DNA of 64,000 bases from an uncultured Pelagibacteraceae bacterium (GCA_902558815.1 CACEFF010000001.1:124001-188000), one strand, 5' to 3'; counted from the first letter of the stretch, positions 45,011-57,856 are shown. Translations and numbers: made by a program. Notes: generated by a model from the letters alone, not told the origin.

Positions 45011-47887
45011 TTATTTAAAAACTTCATTAATAATTTCTTTTTGCTGAGAAATATGCCATTTTGCATAACCTGTAGCTGGTGACGCATCTGGGTTTCTTCC
45101 TATATAAGAAATTTTATTATTATTAGCCTTTATATTATCTAATGTCCATTGGATATAATCTCTTACTGAAAACCAAGCACCCATATTTTTTGGTTCTTCC
45201 TGGCACCAATAAAACTTTGTATTTTTTGCATATGGCCTCAATTCATTAGCTAAAGCTTTTGCTGGAAATGGGTATATTTGTTCAATTCTGAAAAAAACTA
45301 CGTCATCTCTTTCTAATTTTTCACGAGCTTCAATTAAATCAAAATAAATTTTTCCTGAGCATAGAATCACTTTTTTAATTTTTTTTGGCTTTTTAAGTTT
45401 AATAAAACCTTTGCTTTTAGGATCAATTGCATGATCCCACAAAACTCTATGAAATGAATTTTTCTTACTAAAATCCTCAATATCAGAAACACATTGCTTA
45501 TGTCTTAATAACGACTTAGGTGTCATAATTATTAGAGGTTTTCTGAAATCTCTATGCATTTGTCTTCTCAAAGCATGGAAATAATTTGCTGGAGTTGTGC
45601 AATTCATTACCTGCATATTATCATTTGAACACAATTGTAAAAATCTTTCTAATCTTGCTGAAGAATGTTCTGGACCCTGACCTTCATATCCGTGGGGTAA
45701 TAACATAACTAAACCTGATGCTCTAGACCACTTTCTCTCTCCGGATGCTATAAATTGATCGATTACAACTTGGGCACCATTTGCAAAATCTCCAAATTGT
45801 GCCTCCCACAAAGTTAAAGTGTTTGGCTCAACTAAACTATAACCATATTCAAAACCTAAGACGGCTAATTCTGACAAAAAACTGTCTACTATTTCAAAAT
45901 TTTTTTGTTTGTTTGAGATATTATTAAGAGGAATATATCTTGAATTATCTATTTGATTTCTTAAAACAGAGTGTCTTTGACTAAATGTACCTCTTCCAGA
46001 GTCTTGACCAACCAATCTCACTGGATAACCTTCCTCTAACAAAGAACCAAAAGCTAAAGCTTCAGCTGTTGACCAGTCTATACTTATTCCTTTTTTTACT
46101 GTTAATTTTCTATTTTCTAATATTTTCGAAATAGTTTTATGAAGATTTATCTCATTAGGAATTGTATTAATTTTATCAGATATCTCTTTTAATTTTTTAG
46201 TATCATATCCTGTAACTCCTCTTTTATCTTTTCCTTTTTCTGGTTTGTATCTAGACCATGTTCCTTCAAACCATTCAATTTTTGATTTATAATCTTTAGC
46301 ATTTTTGAATTGTTCATTTAGTAAATCTTTAAATTTTTTAATTGAGTTACCTAAAAAATCATTTGAAATTGACCCCTCACTAACTAATTTTTCACCATAA
46401 ACTTTTACTGGAGATGGGTGAGATCGTATTTTTTTATACATAAGTGGTTGAGTGAATGATGGCTCATCACCCTCATTATGACCAAATCTTCTATAACAAA
46501 TTAAGTCGATAACCACATCTCTATTAAATTTTAGTCTAAAGTCTGTTGCTATTCTTGCAGCGTAAACTACCGCTTCAGGATTATCACCATTTACATGGAT
46601 GATCGGGGCTTCAACCATTTTTGCAATATCAGAAGGATAAGGTGATGATCTTGCAAACCTTGGGCTTGTAGTAAAACCTATTTGATTATTAACTATAATA
46701 TGAATAGTTCCTCCAGTATTATGTCCAGGTAAACCTGACATAGCAAAACACTCAGCAACTACTCCTTGACCAGCAAAAGCAGCATCTCCATGAATCAATA
46801 TTGGAATTACTTTTTTTCTTTCTTTGTCTTTATGAAAGAATTGCTTAGCTCTTGTTTGCCCAAGAACAACTGGATTTACCGCTTCTAGATGTGAAGGGTT
46901 ATCAGTCAAACTTACATGTACTGAGTTTCCATCAAACTCCCTATTCGATGAAGCCCCTAAATGATATTTTACATCTCCCGCACTGTCTTCTTTAGAGGAG
47001 TTTGTTTCTCCAGCAAATTCGTTGAATATTCTCTTATAAGATTTTTGAAGTACATTTGCTAATACATTTAATCTTCCTCTATGTGACATGCCAATCTTGA
47101 CTTCTTTTACTTGTGACTGACCACCTATTTTAATTATTTGTTCAAGTGCAGGTATTAAACTTTCTCCACCATCTAAACCAAATCTTTTTGTACCTACATA
47201 TTTTGTATGAAGAAATTTTTCAAATCCCTCTGCTTGTATAAGTTTGTTTAAAATTGCTTCTTTACCATTTTGTGTAAATTGAAAATCATCTGTTTTTTCA
47301 ACTCTGTCTCTGAACCATTTTCTCTCTGTAGGGTTTGAAATATGCATGTATTCATAACCTAGTGGTCCACAATATTTTTCCCTTAAAAATCCCAATATTT
47401 CTTTTATATTAGATACTTGTTTGTTGGTTACTCCATCAAGAAATATTTTTTTTTCATAATCCTCTTTTTTAAATCCATATGACTCAGGATGAAGCTCCTC
47501 TAAATAATCAACTTTCATTAAATTGAGCGGATCTAATTTAGCGATTAAGTGGCCTCGTTGTCTATATGATCTTATTAATGCAACCGCTTTAATTGAATTG
47601 GCATTGGACCTCATTATTTCAAGCTCACTTAAAGATCTGTTGTTTTGAGAATTTTTTTGATTGTCTTTAATTAAAGCTTGTTTTGGAGCAGGACTCCACG
47701 ATGGGCCATTTATTTCTTTAATAACAACATCAACTTCATCACCAATTTCATTGAAATATTCTTTCCAACTGTTTGGTAAATTAGGGTCATTGTTTACAAA
47801 TTTAATATACATTTCCTCTATAAAGGCACTATTTGATTTACTTAAAAATGCTGTTTTTTCGTATTCTAAATTTTTAGATGAAGACAT
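45011..47887 (-). CDS. sucA: 2-oxoglutarate dehydrogenase E1
   Basis: IGMSHRGRLNVLANVL, HGDAAFAGQGVV, PHGYEGQGPEHSSARLERFLQLC. Confidence 0.97.
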   Translation of the reverse strand: MSSSKNLEYEKTAFLSKSNSAFIEEMYIKFVNNDPNLPNSWKEYFNEIGDEVDVVIKEINGPSWSPAPKQALIKDNQKNSQNNRSLSELEIMRSNANSIKAVALIRSYRQRGHLIAKLDPLNLMKVDYLEELHPESYGFKKEDYEKKIFLDGVTNKQVSNIKEILGFLREKYCGPLGYEYMHISNPTERKWFRDRVEKTDDFQFTQNGKEAILNKLIQAEGFEKFLHTKYVGTKRFGLDGGESLIPALEQIIKIGGQSQVKEVKIGMSHRGRLNVLANVLQKSYKRIFNEFAGETNSSKEDSAGDVKYHLGASSNREFDGNSVHVSLTDNPSHLEAVNPVVLGQTRAKQFFHKDKERKKVIPILIHGDAAFAGQGVVAECFAMSGLPGHNTGGTIHIIVNNQIGFTTSPRFARSSPYPSDIAKMVEAPIIHVNGDNPEAVVYAARIATDFRLKFNRDVVIDLICYRRFGHNEGDEPSFTQPLMYKKIRSHPSPVKVYGEKLVSEGSISNDFLGNSIKKFKDLLNEQFKNAKDYKSKIEWFEGTWSRYKPEKGKDKRGVTGYDTKKLKEISDKINTIPNEINLHKTISKILENRKLTVKKGISIDWSTAEALAFGSLLEEGYPVRLVGQDSGRGTFSQRHSVLRNQIDNSRYIPLNNISNKQKNFEIVDSFLSELAVLGFEYGYSLVEPNTLTLWEAQFGDFANGAQVVIDQFIASGERKWSRASGLVMLLPHGYEGQGPEHSSARLERFLQLCSNDNMQVMNCTTPANYFHALRRQMHRDFRKPLIIMTPKSLLRHKQCVSDIEDFSKKNSFHRVLWDHAIDPKSKGFIKLKKPKKIKKVILCSGKIYFDLIEAREKLERDDVVFFRIEQIYPFPAKALANELRPYAKNTKFYWCQEEPKNMGAWFSVRDYIQWTLDNIKANNNKISYIGRNPDASPATGYAKWHISQQKEIINEVFK

Positions 47888-47921
47888 TGTTTAATTTAAT
47901 ATAAACCTAGAAAAAAATTTT

Positions 47922-48797
47922 TCAATTAGACAGTTTATTAAATAAAGTTTTTCCAATTATTGATGGAGATTTGGCGACTGTAATCCCTGATTCCTCCATT
48001 TTTTTTATCTTATCCTCGGCTCCACCTTTTCCACCCGAAATAATTGCCCCTGCATGTCCCATTCTTCTTCCTGGCGGGGCAGTAATCCCTGCAATAAATC
48101 CAACTATTGGTTTTTTAATTTTATGATTTTTTACAAAATCAGCTGCCTCCTCTTCAGCAGTGCCACCTATTTCACCAATCATTAAAATTGATTGTGTTTC
48201 TTCATCATTGAGAAATAAGTCTAAACAGTCAATAAAGTTTGTACCGTTAATTGGGTCTCCACCAATTCCAATGCAAGTTGATTGCCCTAAACCATTTTCT
48301 GTAGTTTGAGCAACAGCTTCATATGTTAAAGTTCCAGATCTTGATACAATTCCAACTGAACCACGCATATGAATATTTCCTGGCATTATTCCAATTTTAC
48401 ATTCATTAGGAGTTATAATTCCAGGACAATTAGGTCCTATCAATCTACTCTTTGACTGTTTTAATTTTTGCCTAACTTTAAGCATATCTTGAACTGGTAT
48501 ACCCTCTGTAATACAAACTATTAACTCAACTGAAGCCTCTATAGCTTCTATGATTGCAGCTGATGCAAATTTAGCTGGAACATATATCATTGTTGCATCT
48601 GCACCAACCTCATTTTTGGCTTCAACAACACTATTAAAAACTGGTCTATCTAAATGTTTTTGACCTCCTTTTTTTGGTGTAACTCCTCCAACTAAGTTTG
48701 TTCCGTATTGAATTGCTTGCTCTGAATGAAAAGTACCATGTGATCCTGTAAAACCCTGACAAATTACTTTTGTATTTTTGTTTACTAATACAGACAT
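47922..48797 (-). CDS. sucD: Succinyl-CoA synthetase alpha subunit
   Basis: [42 protein letters not shown]. Confidence 0.97.
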   Translation of the reverse strand: MSVLVNKNTKVICQGFTGSHGTFHSEQAIQYGTNLVGGVTPKKGGQKHLDRPVFNSVVEAKNEVGADATMIYVPAKFASAAIIEAIEASVELIVCITEGIPVQDMLKVRQKLKQSKSRLIGPNCPGIITPNECKIGIMPGNIHMRGSVGIVSRSGTLTYEAVAQTTENGLGQSTCIGIGGDPINGTNFIDCLDLFLNDEETQSILMIGEIGGTAEEEAADFVKNHKIKKPIVGFIAGITAPPGRRMGHAGAIISGGKGGAEDKIKKMEESGITVAKSPSIIGKTLFNKLSN

Positions 48798-48798
48798 C

Positions 48799-49959
48799 TT
48801 ACTTAATTGCCTCTACAATTTTTTTTGCTGCATCATCTAAATTTTCAGCAGAGATTAATTTTAAACCTGAGCTATCTAATATTTTCTTTCCTTCTTTGAA
48901 ATTTGTACCAGCAAGTCTAACAACTAGAGGGACGCTGATATTAATTTCCTTGGCCGCATCTACTACTCCTTGTGCAAGGACATCACATCTCATTATTCCT
49001 CCAAAAATATTTATTAAAATTCCTTTAACATTTTTATCAGATAATATAATTTTTAAAGCTGCAGAAACTTTTTCTTTTGAAGCTCCTCCTCCTACATCTA
49101 AAAAATTAGCTGGTTCTTTTCCATATAACTTTATAATGTCCATAGTTGCCATGGCTAAACCTGCTCCATTAACCATACAACCAATACTTCCATCTAATTT
49201 GATATAAGCTAAATCATGTTTACTAGCCTCGATTTCTGTTGGATCTTCTTCATTTAAATCTCTTAATTCAACAATTTCTGGATGTCTAAATAAAGCATTG
49301 GAATCAAAATTTACTTTTGCATCTAAACAAATTATTTTTTCTTCCTTTGTTAAAATTAATGGATTTATTTCAACCATATTTGCATCTGTTTTTATAAACA
49401 TTTTGTAAATTGATTTTATTAAAGATATTGCTTGTATTTTTGAAGTATCATTTAAATTAAAAATCTTAACTATTTTTTCACAATCTTTTTCTAAAATTTC
49501 ATTATTTAAATCAACTTTCGTAGTAATAATTTTTTCTGGAGTATTTTTAGCTACTTCCTCAATATCCATTCCACCTTGATCACTGGATATAAAAGCAATT
49601 TTTGAACTAGCTCTATCGACTAAGCAAGAGAGATAAAACTCTTTTTCTATACTTGAAGACTCTTCAACATATAATCTTTTTACTTCTCTGCCTTCTGGAC
49701 CTGTTTGGTGAGTTACTAAAGTTTTTCCCATTAACTCTTTTGCAGCTTCACTTAATTCCTCAATGGTATCTAAAATTTTTACACCTCCAGCTTTGCCTCT
49801 TCCACCGGCATGAATCTGGGCTTTTAGCACATATTTCTTTGTGATTAATGTTTTTGCTTTTTCCACCAATTTATCGACGGAAAGAGCAAAAACACCTTGT
49901 GGAACAATCGCTCCATATTTTTTTAAAATTTGTTTAGCCTGATGTTCGTGAATATTCAT
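48799..49959 (-). CDS. sucC: Succinyl-CoA synthetase beta subunit
   Basis: [47 protein letters not shown]. Confidence 0.97.
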   Translation of the reverse strand: MNIHEHQAKQILKKYGAIVPQGVFALSVDKLVEKAKTLITKKYVLKAQIHAGGRGKAGGVKILDTIEELSEAAKELMGKTLVTHQTGPEGREVKRLYVEESSSIEKEFYLSCLVDRASSKIAFISSDQGGMDIEEVAKNTPEKIITTKVDLNNEILEKDCEKIVKIFNLNDTSKIQAISLIKSIYKMFIKTDANMVEINPLILTKEEKIICLDAKVNFDSNALFRHPEIVELRDLNEEDPTEIEASKHDLAYIKLDGSIGCMVNGAGLAMATMDIIKLYGKEPANFLDVGGGASKEKVSAALKIILSDKNVKGILINIFGGIMRCDVLAQGVVDAAKEINISVPLVVRLAGTNFKEGKKILDSSGLKLISAENLDDAAKKIVEAIK

Positions 49960-49961
49960 TA

Positions 49962-50924
49962 TTATTTAGAAAGATCGGGATCTATTTTAGATGCTGCTTC
50001 CCACAAAGCTCTTACTGCATCAATAGAATGCATAAACTCTTTTTTTTCTTTTTCATCCAAATCAATTTGTTCTATCTTTTCTACACCATTCTTTCCAATA
50101 ATAACTGGAACACCAGCATAAACATTATTAACACCATACTCTCCATTAAGTTGAATAGCACATGGTAAAAATTTTTTTTCATCATTTAAGTATGCTTCCG
50201 CCATCTGAACTCCCGAAGCTGCAGGTGCATAAAACGCTGATCCTTTTTCAAGATATTTTACTATCTCAGCACCACCATCTCTAGTTCTTTGATTTATTTC
50301 TTCTAATTTTTCTTGAGAAATTTTTCCTTCATTTACTAAATCAAGTAAAGGTTTTCCTGATACTTTTGTAAATCTAGGCATTGGAACCATAGTATCTCCA
50401 TGACCACCCATAACCATTGCATCTATTTCTTTTACAGCAACATTAAGTTCTAAAGACAAAAATAATTTAAATCTTGAACTATCTAAAATTCCAGCCATAC
50501 CAACTACTTTATTTGCTGGTAATCCTGAAAATTTTTGAAAAGCCATTACCATTACATCTAAAGGATTTGTGATACAAATTACAAAAGCGTTAGGTGCATT
50601 CTGTTTAACCCCTTCAGCAACTTGTTTAATAATTTTTAAATTTATACCAAGTAAGTCATCTCTACTCATTCCAGGTTTTCTTGGGACCCCTGCAGTAATA
50701 ATAATTACATCAGAATCTTTTATATCCTTATAATCATCAGAGCCCGAAAATTTTACATTAAAACCATCAACTGATGATGATTGAGCGATATCTAATGCTT
50801 TTCCTTTAGCTATTCCACTTGCTACATCAAAAAGAACAACTTCATCAACAAGTTCTTTTGTTCCAATCAAGTGTGCAAGAGTTCCACCAATTTGACCTGC
50901 ACCAATTAAAGATATTTTACTCAT
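49962..50924 (-). CDS. mdh: Malate dehydrogenase
   Basis: [44 protein letters not shown]. Confidence 0.97.
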   Translation of the reverse strand: MSKISLIGAGQIGGTLAHLIGTKELVDEVVLFDVASGIAKGKALDIAQSSSVDGFNVKFSGSDDYKDIKDSDVIIITAGVPRKPGMSRDDLLGINLKIIKQVAEGVKQNAPNAFVICITNPLDVMVMAFQKFSGLPANKVVGMAGILDSSRFKLFLSLELNVAVKEIDAMVMGGHGDTMVPMPRFTKVSGKPLLDLVNEGKISQEKLEEINQRTRDGGAEIVKYLEKGSAFYAPAASGVQMAEAYLNDEKKFLPCAIQLNGEYGVNNVYAGVPVIIGKNGVEKIEQIDLDEKEKKEFMHSIDAVRALWEAASKIDPDLSK

Positions 50925-50936
50925 TAATATTTCTCC

Positions 50937-52430
50937 TTATTTCATTGTTGGCATTATGAACTCAGCATTTGATCTAATTCCAGAAGGCCATCTCGAGGTT
51001 ATTGTTTTAAGTTTTGTGTAAAATTTTATCCCTTCCATACCATGCATTGCACTATCTCCAAATAATGATCTTTTCCAACCTCCAAAACTATGAAAGGCCA
51101 TTGGAACAGGTATAGGAACATTAATACCAACCATCCCAACTTGTATCTTACTTGCAAAAGTTCTTCCTGCATCACCATCTCTTGTATAAATACTTACTCC
51201 ATTTCCATATTCATGATCATTAATAAGTTTTGTAGCTTCTTCAAAAGTGTTTACTCTTACTACAGATAAAACTGGTCCAAATATTTCTTCTTGATATATT
51301 CGCATTTCTTTTTTTACATGATCAAACAAACAGCCTCCAATATAGAAACCATTTTCATAACCTTGTAATTTTAAGTTTCTTCCATCAACTACTAACTTAG
51401 CACCTTCTTTTACCCCTAAATCAACATATCCTTTTACTTTTTCTAGATGCTCCTTAGTAACTAAAGGTCCCATCTCAGAACTTTTATCCATTCCAGGACC
51501 AACTTTTAAAGCCTCTGCTTTTTTTGATAATCTTGATACTAGCTCATCTCCTATATCTCCAACAGCTACTGCAACTGATTGCGCCATGCATCTTTCACCT
51601 GCAGATCCATATGCGGCACCCATTAAACCATTTACTGCACCATCTAAGTCACAATCTGGCATAACAACTAAATGATTTTTTGCTCCTCCTAGTGCCTGAA
51701 CCCTCTTTTCATTTTTTGCAGAATTTTCATAAATATATTTTGCTATTGGTGTCGAACCTACAAAACTTACTGCTTTAATATCTTTGTTTGTTAAGATTGC
51801 ATCTACAACTTCTTTATCTCCGTTAACAACATTAAAAACTCCATCTGGAAGACCTGCTTCTTTTAATAATTCTGCTAGTTTTATTGCGCACGATGGATCT
51901 TTTTCGGACGGCTTTAATATAAAGGTATTTCCACAAGCAATTGCGATAGGAAACATCCACATTGGCACCATTGCTGGGAAATTAAATGGTGTGATACCTG
52001 CAACTACTCCTAATGGTTGTCGCATTGACCAGCTGTCGACATTAGTTCCGACATTTTCTGAAAATTCACCTTTAAGTAAATGGGGTATTCCACAGGCAAA
52101 TTCAACAACCTCTAAACCTCTAGTTAAAGATCCCTTTGCATCTTCATAAACTTTTCCATGTTCAGAAACTATCAACTGCGTAAGCTCATCTGAATTTTTT
52201 TCTATTAACTCTTTAAATTTGAACATAATTCTAGCTCTTACAAGAGATGGTTTTAACGACCATTCCTTAAAAGCTTCTTGTGCAATATTAACTGTTTGAT
52301 CTAGATCCGCCTTAGAGGCTAATCTTACCTCTTTTTCTTGTTCACCAGTTGCTGGGTTAAAAACCTTACCTCTTTTATTTGATTTACCGGGAATTATTTT
52401 ACCACCTACAAAATGTTCAATTTGTTTCAT
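50937..52430 (-). CDS. mmsA: CoA-acylating methylmalonate-semialdehyde dehydrogenase
   Basis: FNPATGEQEKEV, ITPFNFPAMVPMWMFPIA, GAAYGSAGERCMAQSVAV, FGGWKRSLFGD. Confidence 0.92.
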   Translation of the reverse strand: MKQIEHFVGGKIIPGKSNKRGKVFNPATGEQEKEVRLASKADLDQTVNIAQEAFKEWSLKPSLVRARIMFKFKELIEKNSDELTQLIVSEHGKVYEDAKGSLTRGLEVVEFACGIPHLLKGEFSENVGTNVDSWSMRQPLGVVAGITPFNFPAMVPMWMFPIAIACGNTFILKPSEKDPSCAIKLAELLKEAGLPDGVFNVVNGDKEVVDAILTNKDIKAVSFVGSTPIAKYIYENSAKNEKRVQALGGAKNHLVVMPDCDLDGAVNGLMGAAYGSAGERCMAQSVAVAVGDIGDELVSRLSKKAEALKVGPGMDKSSEMGPLVTKEHLEKVKGYVDLGVKEGAKLVVDGRNLKLQGYENGFYIGGCLFDHVKKEMRIYQEEIFGPVLSVVRVNTFEEATKLINDHEYGNGVSIYTRDGDAGRTFASKIQVGMVGINVPIPVPMAFHSFGGWKRSLFGDSAMHGMEGIKFYTKLKTITSRWPSGIRSNAEFIMPTMK

Positions 52431-52472
52431 GAATAGGATCTTTTAGATTAAAAACTCTTGTTAGTCTATTGT

Positions 52473-53252
52473 TTATATATTAGCGGTTGCTAACATTTTT
52501 TTTATTTCAGCAATAGCTTTTGCTGGGTTTAAACCTTTGGGACATGCACTAGTACAATTTAAGATGGTATGGCATCTATAAAGTTTAAGTTCATCTGCTA
52601 CTTTTTTTAATCTAGCTTCTCTCTCTTCATCTCTACTGTCCACAATCCATCTGTAAGCCTGTAATAATACTGCTGGACCTAAATACTTATCTCCATTCCA
52701 CCAATAACTTGGACAAGATGTGGAACAACAAGCACACATAATACATTCATAGGCACCATCTAGTTTTTCCCTGTCTTTTTTTGATTGAATAATTTCTGTA
52801 GTTTCTGAATTTGAATTTGATTTTAACCAGGGTTCTATAGATTGATATTGTTTATATAAACCGTCCAAATCACCAATTAAATCCTTTTTAACTTTTAAGT
52901 GAGGTAATGGATAAATATCTATATCCCCATCAATTTCAGAATGAGGAGTAGTGCATGCCAATCCATTTTTACCACCCATGTTCATTGCACAAGAGCCACA
53001 AACTCCATGAGCGCAAGATCTCCTATAAGCAATAGATGGATCAATCTCATTTTTTATTTTATTTAAAACATCTAAAACTTTTGAAGGACAGTTATCCATA
53101 TCAACCTCATAAGTATCAATTCTAGGATTTTCTCCTGTTGAAGGATCCCATCTGTAGACATTAACTTTTCTTAAGTTTTTAGAACCTGTTTTGTCTTTGA
53201 AATAATTACCTTTTTGAACTTTAGAGTTTTTAGCTAAATTAATCTGAACCAT
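52473..53252 (-). CDS. sdhB: Succinate dehydrogenase iron-sulfur subunit
   Basis: [48 protein letters not shown]. Confidence 0.97.
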   Translation of the reverse strand: MVQINLAKNSKVQKGNYFKDKTGSKNLRKVNVYRWDPSTGENPRIDTYEVDMDNCPSKVLDVLNKIKNEIDPSIAYRRSCAHGVCGSCAMNMGGKNGLACTTPHSEIDGDIDIYPLPHLKVKKDLIGDLDGLYKQYQSIEPWLKSNSNSETTEIIQSKKDREKLDGAYECIMCACCSTSCPSYWWNGDKYLGPAVLLQAYRWIVDSRDEEREARLKKVADELKLYRCHTILNCTSACPKGLNPAKAIAEIKKMLATANI

Positions 53253-55027
53253 TAATAAACTCTTTCTTGGGGAGGAAAATATTGAACTTCATTTGTAAGA
53301 GTAGTTTTATGAACTTCTCTATAACTTATTTTTGTTTCTTTTCCATCACACCAAGCAAGTGTATGTTGCATAAATTTTTCATCATCTCTTTTAGGAAAAT
53401 CTTCTCGTGCATGTGCTCCTCTACTTTCTTTTCTATTATAAGCGGAATCTACAGTCACAACTGCTTGTCTGATTAAATTGTCAAATTCTAAAGTTTCAAC
53501 CAAATCTGTATTAAAGATTAACGATTTATCTTTAACTGATATTGATTCTAAACCATCATAAGTTTTTCTTATTTCCTCAACACCCTCTTTTAAAGTTTTT
53601 TCTGTTCTAAAAACTGCACATTTAGATTGCATTGTTTTTTGCATTGATAATCTTAATTCTGCAGTTCCAGTGTCACCATCAGCGTTTCTAATTTTGTCGA
53701 ATCTATCAAGACATTTTTGGGTTTCAGACTCACTAATTTCTTCATGTGGCATTCCTGGTGTAACTAGTTCTGCGGCTCTCTTAGCTGCAGCTCTTCCAAA
53801 TACTACAAGATCAATTAATGAATTAGACCCTAGTCTGTTCGCTCCATGAACAGAAACACATGCAGCTTCACCAATAGCCATTAAGCCTGGAACAGTTTTT
53901 TCTGATCCATTTACGGTTAATACCTCTCCCTTATAATTTGTTGGTATTCCACCCATATTGTAATGAACTGTAGGAACTACTGGAATTGGTTCTTTGGTAA
54001 CATCTACATTAGCAAATAATCGCGCTGCATCAGTTATACCAGGTAATCTACTTTCTATAATTTCTTTATCTAAGTGACTTAGGTTTAAATGAACGTGGTC
54101 TTGATCTTTTCCTACACCTCTTCCCTCATTAATTTCTATTGACATAGATCTACTTACAACATCTCTAGAAGCTAAATCTTTAGCATTAGGAGCATACCTC
54201 TCCATAAATCTTTCACCTTTAGAGTTCGTAAGATATCCTCCTTCACCTCTAGCACCTTCAGTTATTAACGTGCCATGACCATAAATTCCTGTTGGGTGGA
54301 ACTGAACAAACTCCATATCTTGTAAAGGTAATCCTGCTCTAAGCACCATTGCATTTCCATCGCCAGTACATGTATGAGCAGAGGTAGCAGAATAATAAAC
54401 TTTTCCATAACCACCTGTTGCGATTATTACTGAATGTGCTCTAAATCTATGAATTGTTCCATCGTTTAGATTCCATGCTATTAAACCTTTACACTCTCCA
54501 TCTTTCATTAATAAATCTAACGCAAAATATTCTATAAAAAACTCTGTTTTATGTTTTAAGGCTTGACCATACAAAGTATGCAATATTGCATGACCAGTTC
54601 TATCTGCTGCAGCACAGGTTCTTTGAACAATTCCATTGCCATAATTTTTTGTCATACCACCAAATGGTCTTTGATAAATCTTTCCATCATCCGTTCTACT
54701 AAAAGGGACACCATACTTTTCTAATTCAATAACTGCTTTAGGTGCTTCTTTACACAGATATTCAATGCTATCTTGATCACCTAACCAATCTGCTCCCTTA
54801 ACAGTATCATACATATGCCATCGCCAATCATCTTCTCCCATATTCCCAAGTGCTGCTGAAATACCACCTTGAGCTGCAGAGGTATGACTTCTAGTGGGAA
54901 ATACTTTTGAGATACATGCAGTTTTTAATCCAGCTTCACTTAATCCTACTGCTGCTCTTAGTCCAGAGCCACCAGCACCTAAAACTACTACATCATATTC
55001 ATGATCTATTATTTTATAAGAACTCAT
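53252..55027 (-). CDS. sdhA: Succinate dehydrogenase flavoprotein subunit
   Basis: [62 protein letters not shown]. Confidence 0.98.
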   Translation of the reverse strand: MSSYKIIDHEYDVVVLGAGGSGLRAAVGLSEAGLKTACISKVFPTRSHTSAAQGGISAALGNMGEDDWRWHMYDTVKGADWLGDQDSIEYLCKEAPKAVIELEKYGVPFSRTDDGKIYQRPFGGMTKNYGNGIVQRTCAAADRTGHAILHTLYGQALKHKTEFFIEYFALDLLMKDGECKGLIAWNLNDGTIHRFRAHSVIIATGGYGKVYYSATSAHTCTGDGNAMVLRAGLPLQDMEFVQFHPTGIYGHGTLITEGARGEGGYLTNSKGERFMERYAPNAKDLASRDVVSRSMSIEINEGRGVGKDQDHVHLNLSHLDKEIIESRLPGITDAARLFANVDVTKEPIPVVPTVHYNMGGIPTNYKGEVLTVNGSEKTVPGLMAIGEAACVSVHGANRLGSNSLIDLVVFGRAAAKRAAELVTPGMPHEEISESETQKCLDRFDKIRNADGDTGTAELRLSMQKTMQSKCAVFRTEKTLKEGVEEIRKTYDGLESISVKDKSLIFNTDLVETLEFDNLIRQAVVTVDSAYNRKESRGAHAREDFPKRDDEKFMQHTLAWCDGKETKISYREVHKTTLTNEVQYFPPQERVY

Positions 55028-55347
55028 AATTTAGATATTAATATAATTGTAATTAATGGAATTACCACAGCTGAAGCAAATAAAAGCTTATTTGCGACAT
55101 TTTTGATTTTATCATTTTGGATATAATCCTCAAAAACCTCACTAATACTCAAAGCTGAAAAGAAATATGCATTAATAATAAAAATACTGAATAAAAATTT
55201 TGATAATGAGGTTGTAAAAAAACTTTTAACTTCAATAAATTGTTGATCATAAATTGAAATTAAATTCAAAACAAACCACAACATTAATGGAATTAAAATG
55301 GCACCACTAATTTTTAAAAAAATCCATTTTTTAGTCGCTGAAATCAT
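55024..55347 (-). CDS. sdhD: Succinate dehydrogenase membrane anchor subunit
   Basis: Small three-TM protein between sdhC and sdhA. Confidence 0.85.
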   Translation of the reverse strand: MISATKKWIFLKISGAILIPLMLWFVLNLISIYDQQFIEVKSFFTTSLSKFLFSIFIINAYFFSALSISEVFEDYIQNDKIKNVANKLLFASAVVIPLITIILISKL

Positions 55348-55730
55348 AAAATAAAATTTTTTCCTATTAGATAAAAAATAACAGTAAAAATTATTGAGCC
55401 AAATATAACAATAAGACCTGTAATTTTAGTAGTTTGAATTTCAAAACCATATCCAAGATCCATAATTAAGTGTCTTATTTCACTTAAAATCTGAAATAAA
55501 AATGACCAAGTAATCCCTAGAATTATAAATTTGCCAATAAAAGAATTTAAAAAAGAATTAATTGCTTCATAATTATTTTCTCCAAGTAAAAGTGATGAGG
55601 CCCAAAAACAAATTATCGTAATTGCAATTATATTTATTATTCCAGTTATTCTATGAGAAATTGATACTAAAGATGAAATGTGCCATCTATAAATTTGTAT
55701 ATGAGGAGAAAGAGGTTCTTTATTTTCCAT
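55344..55730 (-). CDS. sdhC: Succinate dehydrogenase cytochrome b556 subunit
   Basis: PLSPHIQIYRWHISSLVSISHRITGI; EIRHLIMDLGYGF. Confidence 0.95.
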   Translation of the reverse strand: MENKEPLSPHIQIYRWHISSLVSISHRITGIINIIAITIICFWASSLLLGENNYEAINSFLNSFIGKFIILGITWSFLFQILSEIRHLIMDLGYGFEIQTTKITGLIVIFGSIIFTVIFYLIGKNFIL

Positions 55731-56727
55731 AAAAATTATTTTTAATTAAAGTTTCAGCAATCTCTACCGCATTTAAAGCCGCTCCTCTTAAAAGATTATC
55801 TGAAACAATCCATAAATTCATTCCGTTTTTAAGAGTTTTATCCTCTCTAATTCTCGAAATAAAAGTTTCATCTTTACCTTCTGCCTCAAGAGGAGTTGAA
55901 TATCCTCCATCAGCTCTTTCATCTATTACTTTACAACCTTCAAATTTATCAAGGGCTTTTCTAACCTCCTCTAAAGAAAAAGTTTTTTCAAATTCAATGT
56001 TTACCGACTCTGCGTGAGAAACTAAAACAGGTATTCTTACACACGTTGCAGTCAAATTAATTTTATTATCTAAAATTTTTTTAGTTTCATTGGCAATCTT
56101 AAGTTCCTCTTTTGTATAACCATTTTCAGAAAATATATCTATATGAGGGATGATATTGAAAGCGATTTGTTTTGTAAAATTTCTAGGTTCAACTTTTTGG
56201 TTATTTAAAACCATTTTACTTTGATCAATCAATTCATCCATTGGTCCTTTACCACCCCCTGAAACAGATTGATAAGTCGAAACTACTACTCTTTTGATTG
56301 TAAACAAATCATGCAATGGTTTTAAAGCTATAACCAACTGAGCTGTAGAACAGTTTGGATTGGCTATAATATTTTTTTTTATATTATTCAGATCTTCAGA
56401 ATTTACTTGGGGTACTATGAGAGGAACTTGAGGATCCATTCTGTAATAACTTGAATTGTCTATAACAAAACAATTTTTAGCAGCCTTTTCAGCAAATTTT
56501 TCAGATATTTTTCCTCCGGCAGAAAAAAAAGCAATTTTCACTTTTGAAAAATCAAAACTCTCTAGATCAGAAACTTGATATTCTTTACCTTTAAAAGAAA
56601 TTTTTTTTCCGCTACTTTTAGTTGATGCTATCAAATAAAGATTATCAATTGATAGTCCTTTTTTTTCAAGAACTTCTAATATTTTTCTACCAACATTCCC
56701 TGTTGCTCCTACAATTGCTATATTCAT
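55720..56727 (-). CDS. asd: Aspartate-semialdehyde dehydrogenase
   Basis: IAIVGATGNVGRKILEVLE, NPNCSTAQLVIALKPLHD, STYQSVSGGGKGPMDEL. Confidence 0.96.
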   Translation of the reverse strand: MNIAIVGATGNVGRKILEVLEKKGLSIDNLYLIASTKSSGKKISFKGKEYQVSDLESFDFSKVKIAFFSAGGKISEKFAEKAAKNCFVIDNSSYYRMDPQVPLIVPQVNSEDLNNIKKNIIANPNCSTAQLVIALKPLHDLFTIKRVVVSTYQSVSGGGKGPMDELIDQSKMVLNNQKVEPRNFTKQIAFNIIPHIDIFSENGYTKEELKIANETKKILDNKINLTATCVRIPVLVSHAESVNIEFEKTFSLEEVRKALDKFEGCKVIDERADGGYSTPLEAEGKDETFISRIREDKTLKNGMNLWIVSDNLLRGAALNAVEIAETLIKNNFYGK

Positions 56728-56746
56728 GGTAACGTTTATTTTTATA

Positions 56747-57856
56747 CTAAATGAAGGGTAAATCGCAAACTGTTCCTACAAATATTTTATCGTTAATATC
56801 TATCTTAAACTGGGTTTTATTATCCCAATAAGGTTTATTAATCATTGCAATACCAATAACTTTTTTAAAAGTGGGAGAATAAGTTGCAGATCTTACATAA
56901 CCGACAACTTTATTATCATTATCTAGTAGTGTCTTCTCACAATACATATCAATTTTGTTGTGATCAATTATAACTCCCATTAGTTTCCTTGTAATCCCAT
57001 CTTGTTTTAATTTTTTAAGTTTTTCTTTACCTAAAAAGTTAACCTCACTATCTAAATTTACAAACTTATCAAAATTTGCCTCAAATGGATTATCTCTATT
57101 ATCAAAATCATTTCCATAAGATAACAGTGCAGATTCTATTCGCTCTATTAAATTTGGACATCCAGCTTTGACATTGAATTCTTTCCCATATTCAAATAGA
57201 TAATCATATAAATCTTGTCCAGCTAAATTATCTTCAACATAAATTTCAAATCCACTCTGTTTTGACCAACCTGATCTAGCAACAAAATATTTTTTTTCTT
57301 TAAATTCGTAATACTTAAAATTAAAAAATTTTAATTGTCTTACATCCTCACCAAATAATTTTGCCATTAAATCATTGGAGCGTGGACCTTGTACTGCTAA
57401 AATATTTACATTTGGTTCATGAATTTCAACATCAAATTTATTTCCTGCAGCAAGACCTTTTGCAAAAAAAATTACGTCTGAATCTGCAATTGATAGCCAC
57501 CATTTATCATCAGCTAATTTATTTATAATTGGATCATTGACTAAAAGACCCTCATCATCAATTAATGGTGCATAGTAACATTTTCCAACTTTAGATTTTG
57601 ACAAATCTCTGCAAGTCATTAATTGAACTAATTTTGCAGAATCTTTTCCAGATATTTCAACTTGTCTTTCTGCTGCAACATCCCAAACCTGAACAAATTT
57701 TTTCAAATGCTCATAATCAGATTCTAAAGACTTAAATGATGCAGGAAGCAACATATGATTGTAAACAGTATAACTGCTCACACCATGAGTTTCGATCCTG
57801 TCTGTATAAGGTGTACTTCTTAATCTTCTTGATTTTACTATTGGAAAGTTTTTCAT
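56747..57856 (-). CDS. dmdA: Dimethylsulfoniopropionate demethylase-type GcvT-family protein
   Basis: GcvT/AMT-fold protein with [90 protein letters not shown], resembling Pelagibacter DmdA; downstream of DmdB- and DmdC-like genes. Confidence 0.8.
   Translation of the reverse strand: MKNFPIVKSRRLRSTPYTDRIETHGVSSYTVYNHMLLPASFKSLESDYEHLKKFVQVWDVAAERQVEISGKDSAKLVQLMTCRDLSKSKVGKCYYAPLIDDEGLLVNDPIINKLADDKWWLSIADSDVIFFAKGLAAGNKFDVEIHEPNVNILAVQGPRSNDLMAKLFGEDVRQLKFFNFKYYEFKEKKYFVARSGWSKQSGFEIYVEDNLAGQDLYDYLFEYGKEFNVKAGCPNLIERIESALLSYGNDFDNRDNPFEANFDKFVNLDSEVNFLGKEKLKKLKQDGITRKLMGVIIDHNKIDMYCEKTLLDNDNKVVGYVRSATYSPTFKKVIGIAMINKPYWDNKTQFKIDINDKIFVGTVCDLPFI

Noticed and set aside
44658-45047. 129-aa plus-strand ORF antisense to sucB
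   Set aside because: Shadow of the sucB lipoyl/linker region.
56747-57856. Glycine cleavage T-protein (gcvT) annotation
   Set aside because: Same fold, but sequence character and dmdB/dmdC neighbours favour a DmdA-type enzyme; no gcvH/gcvP nearby.
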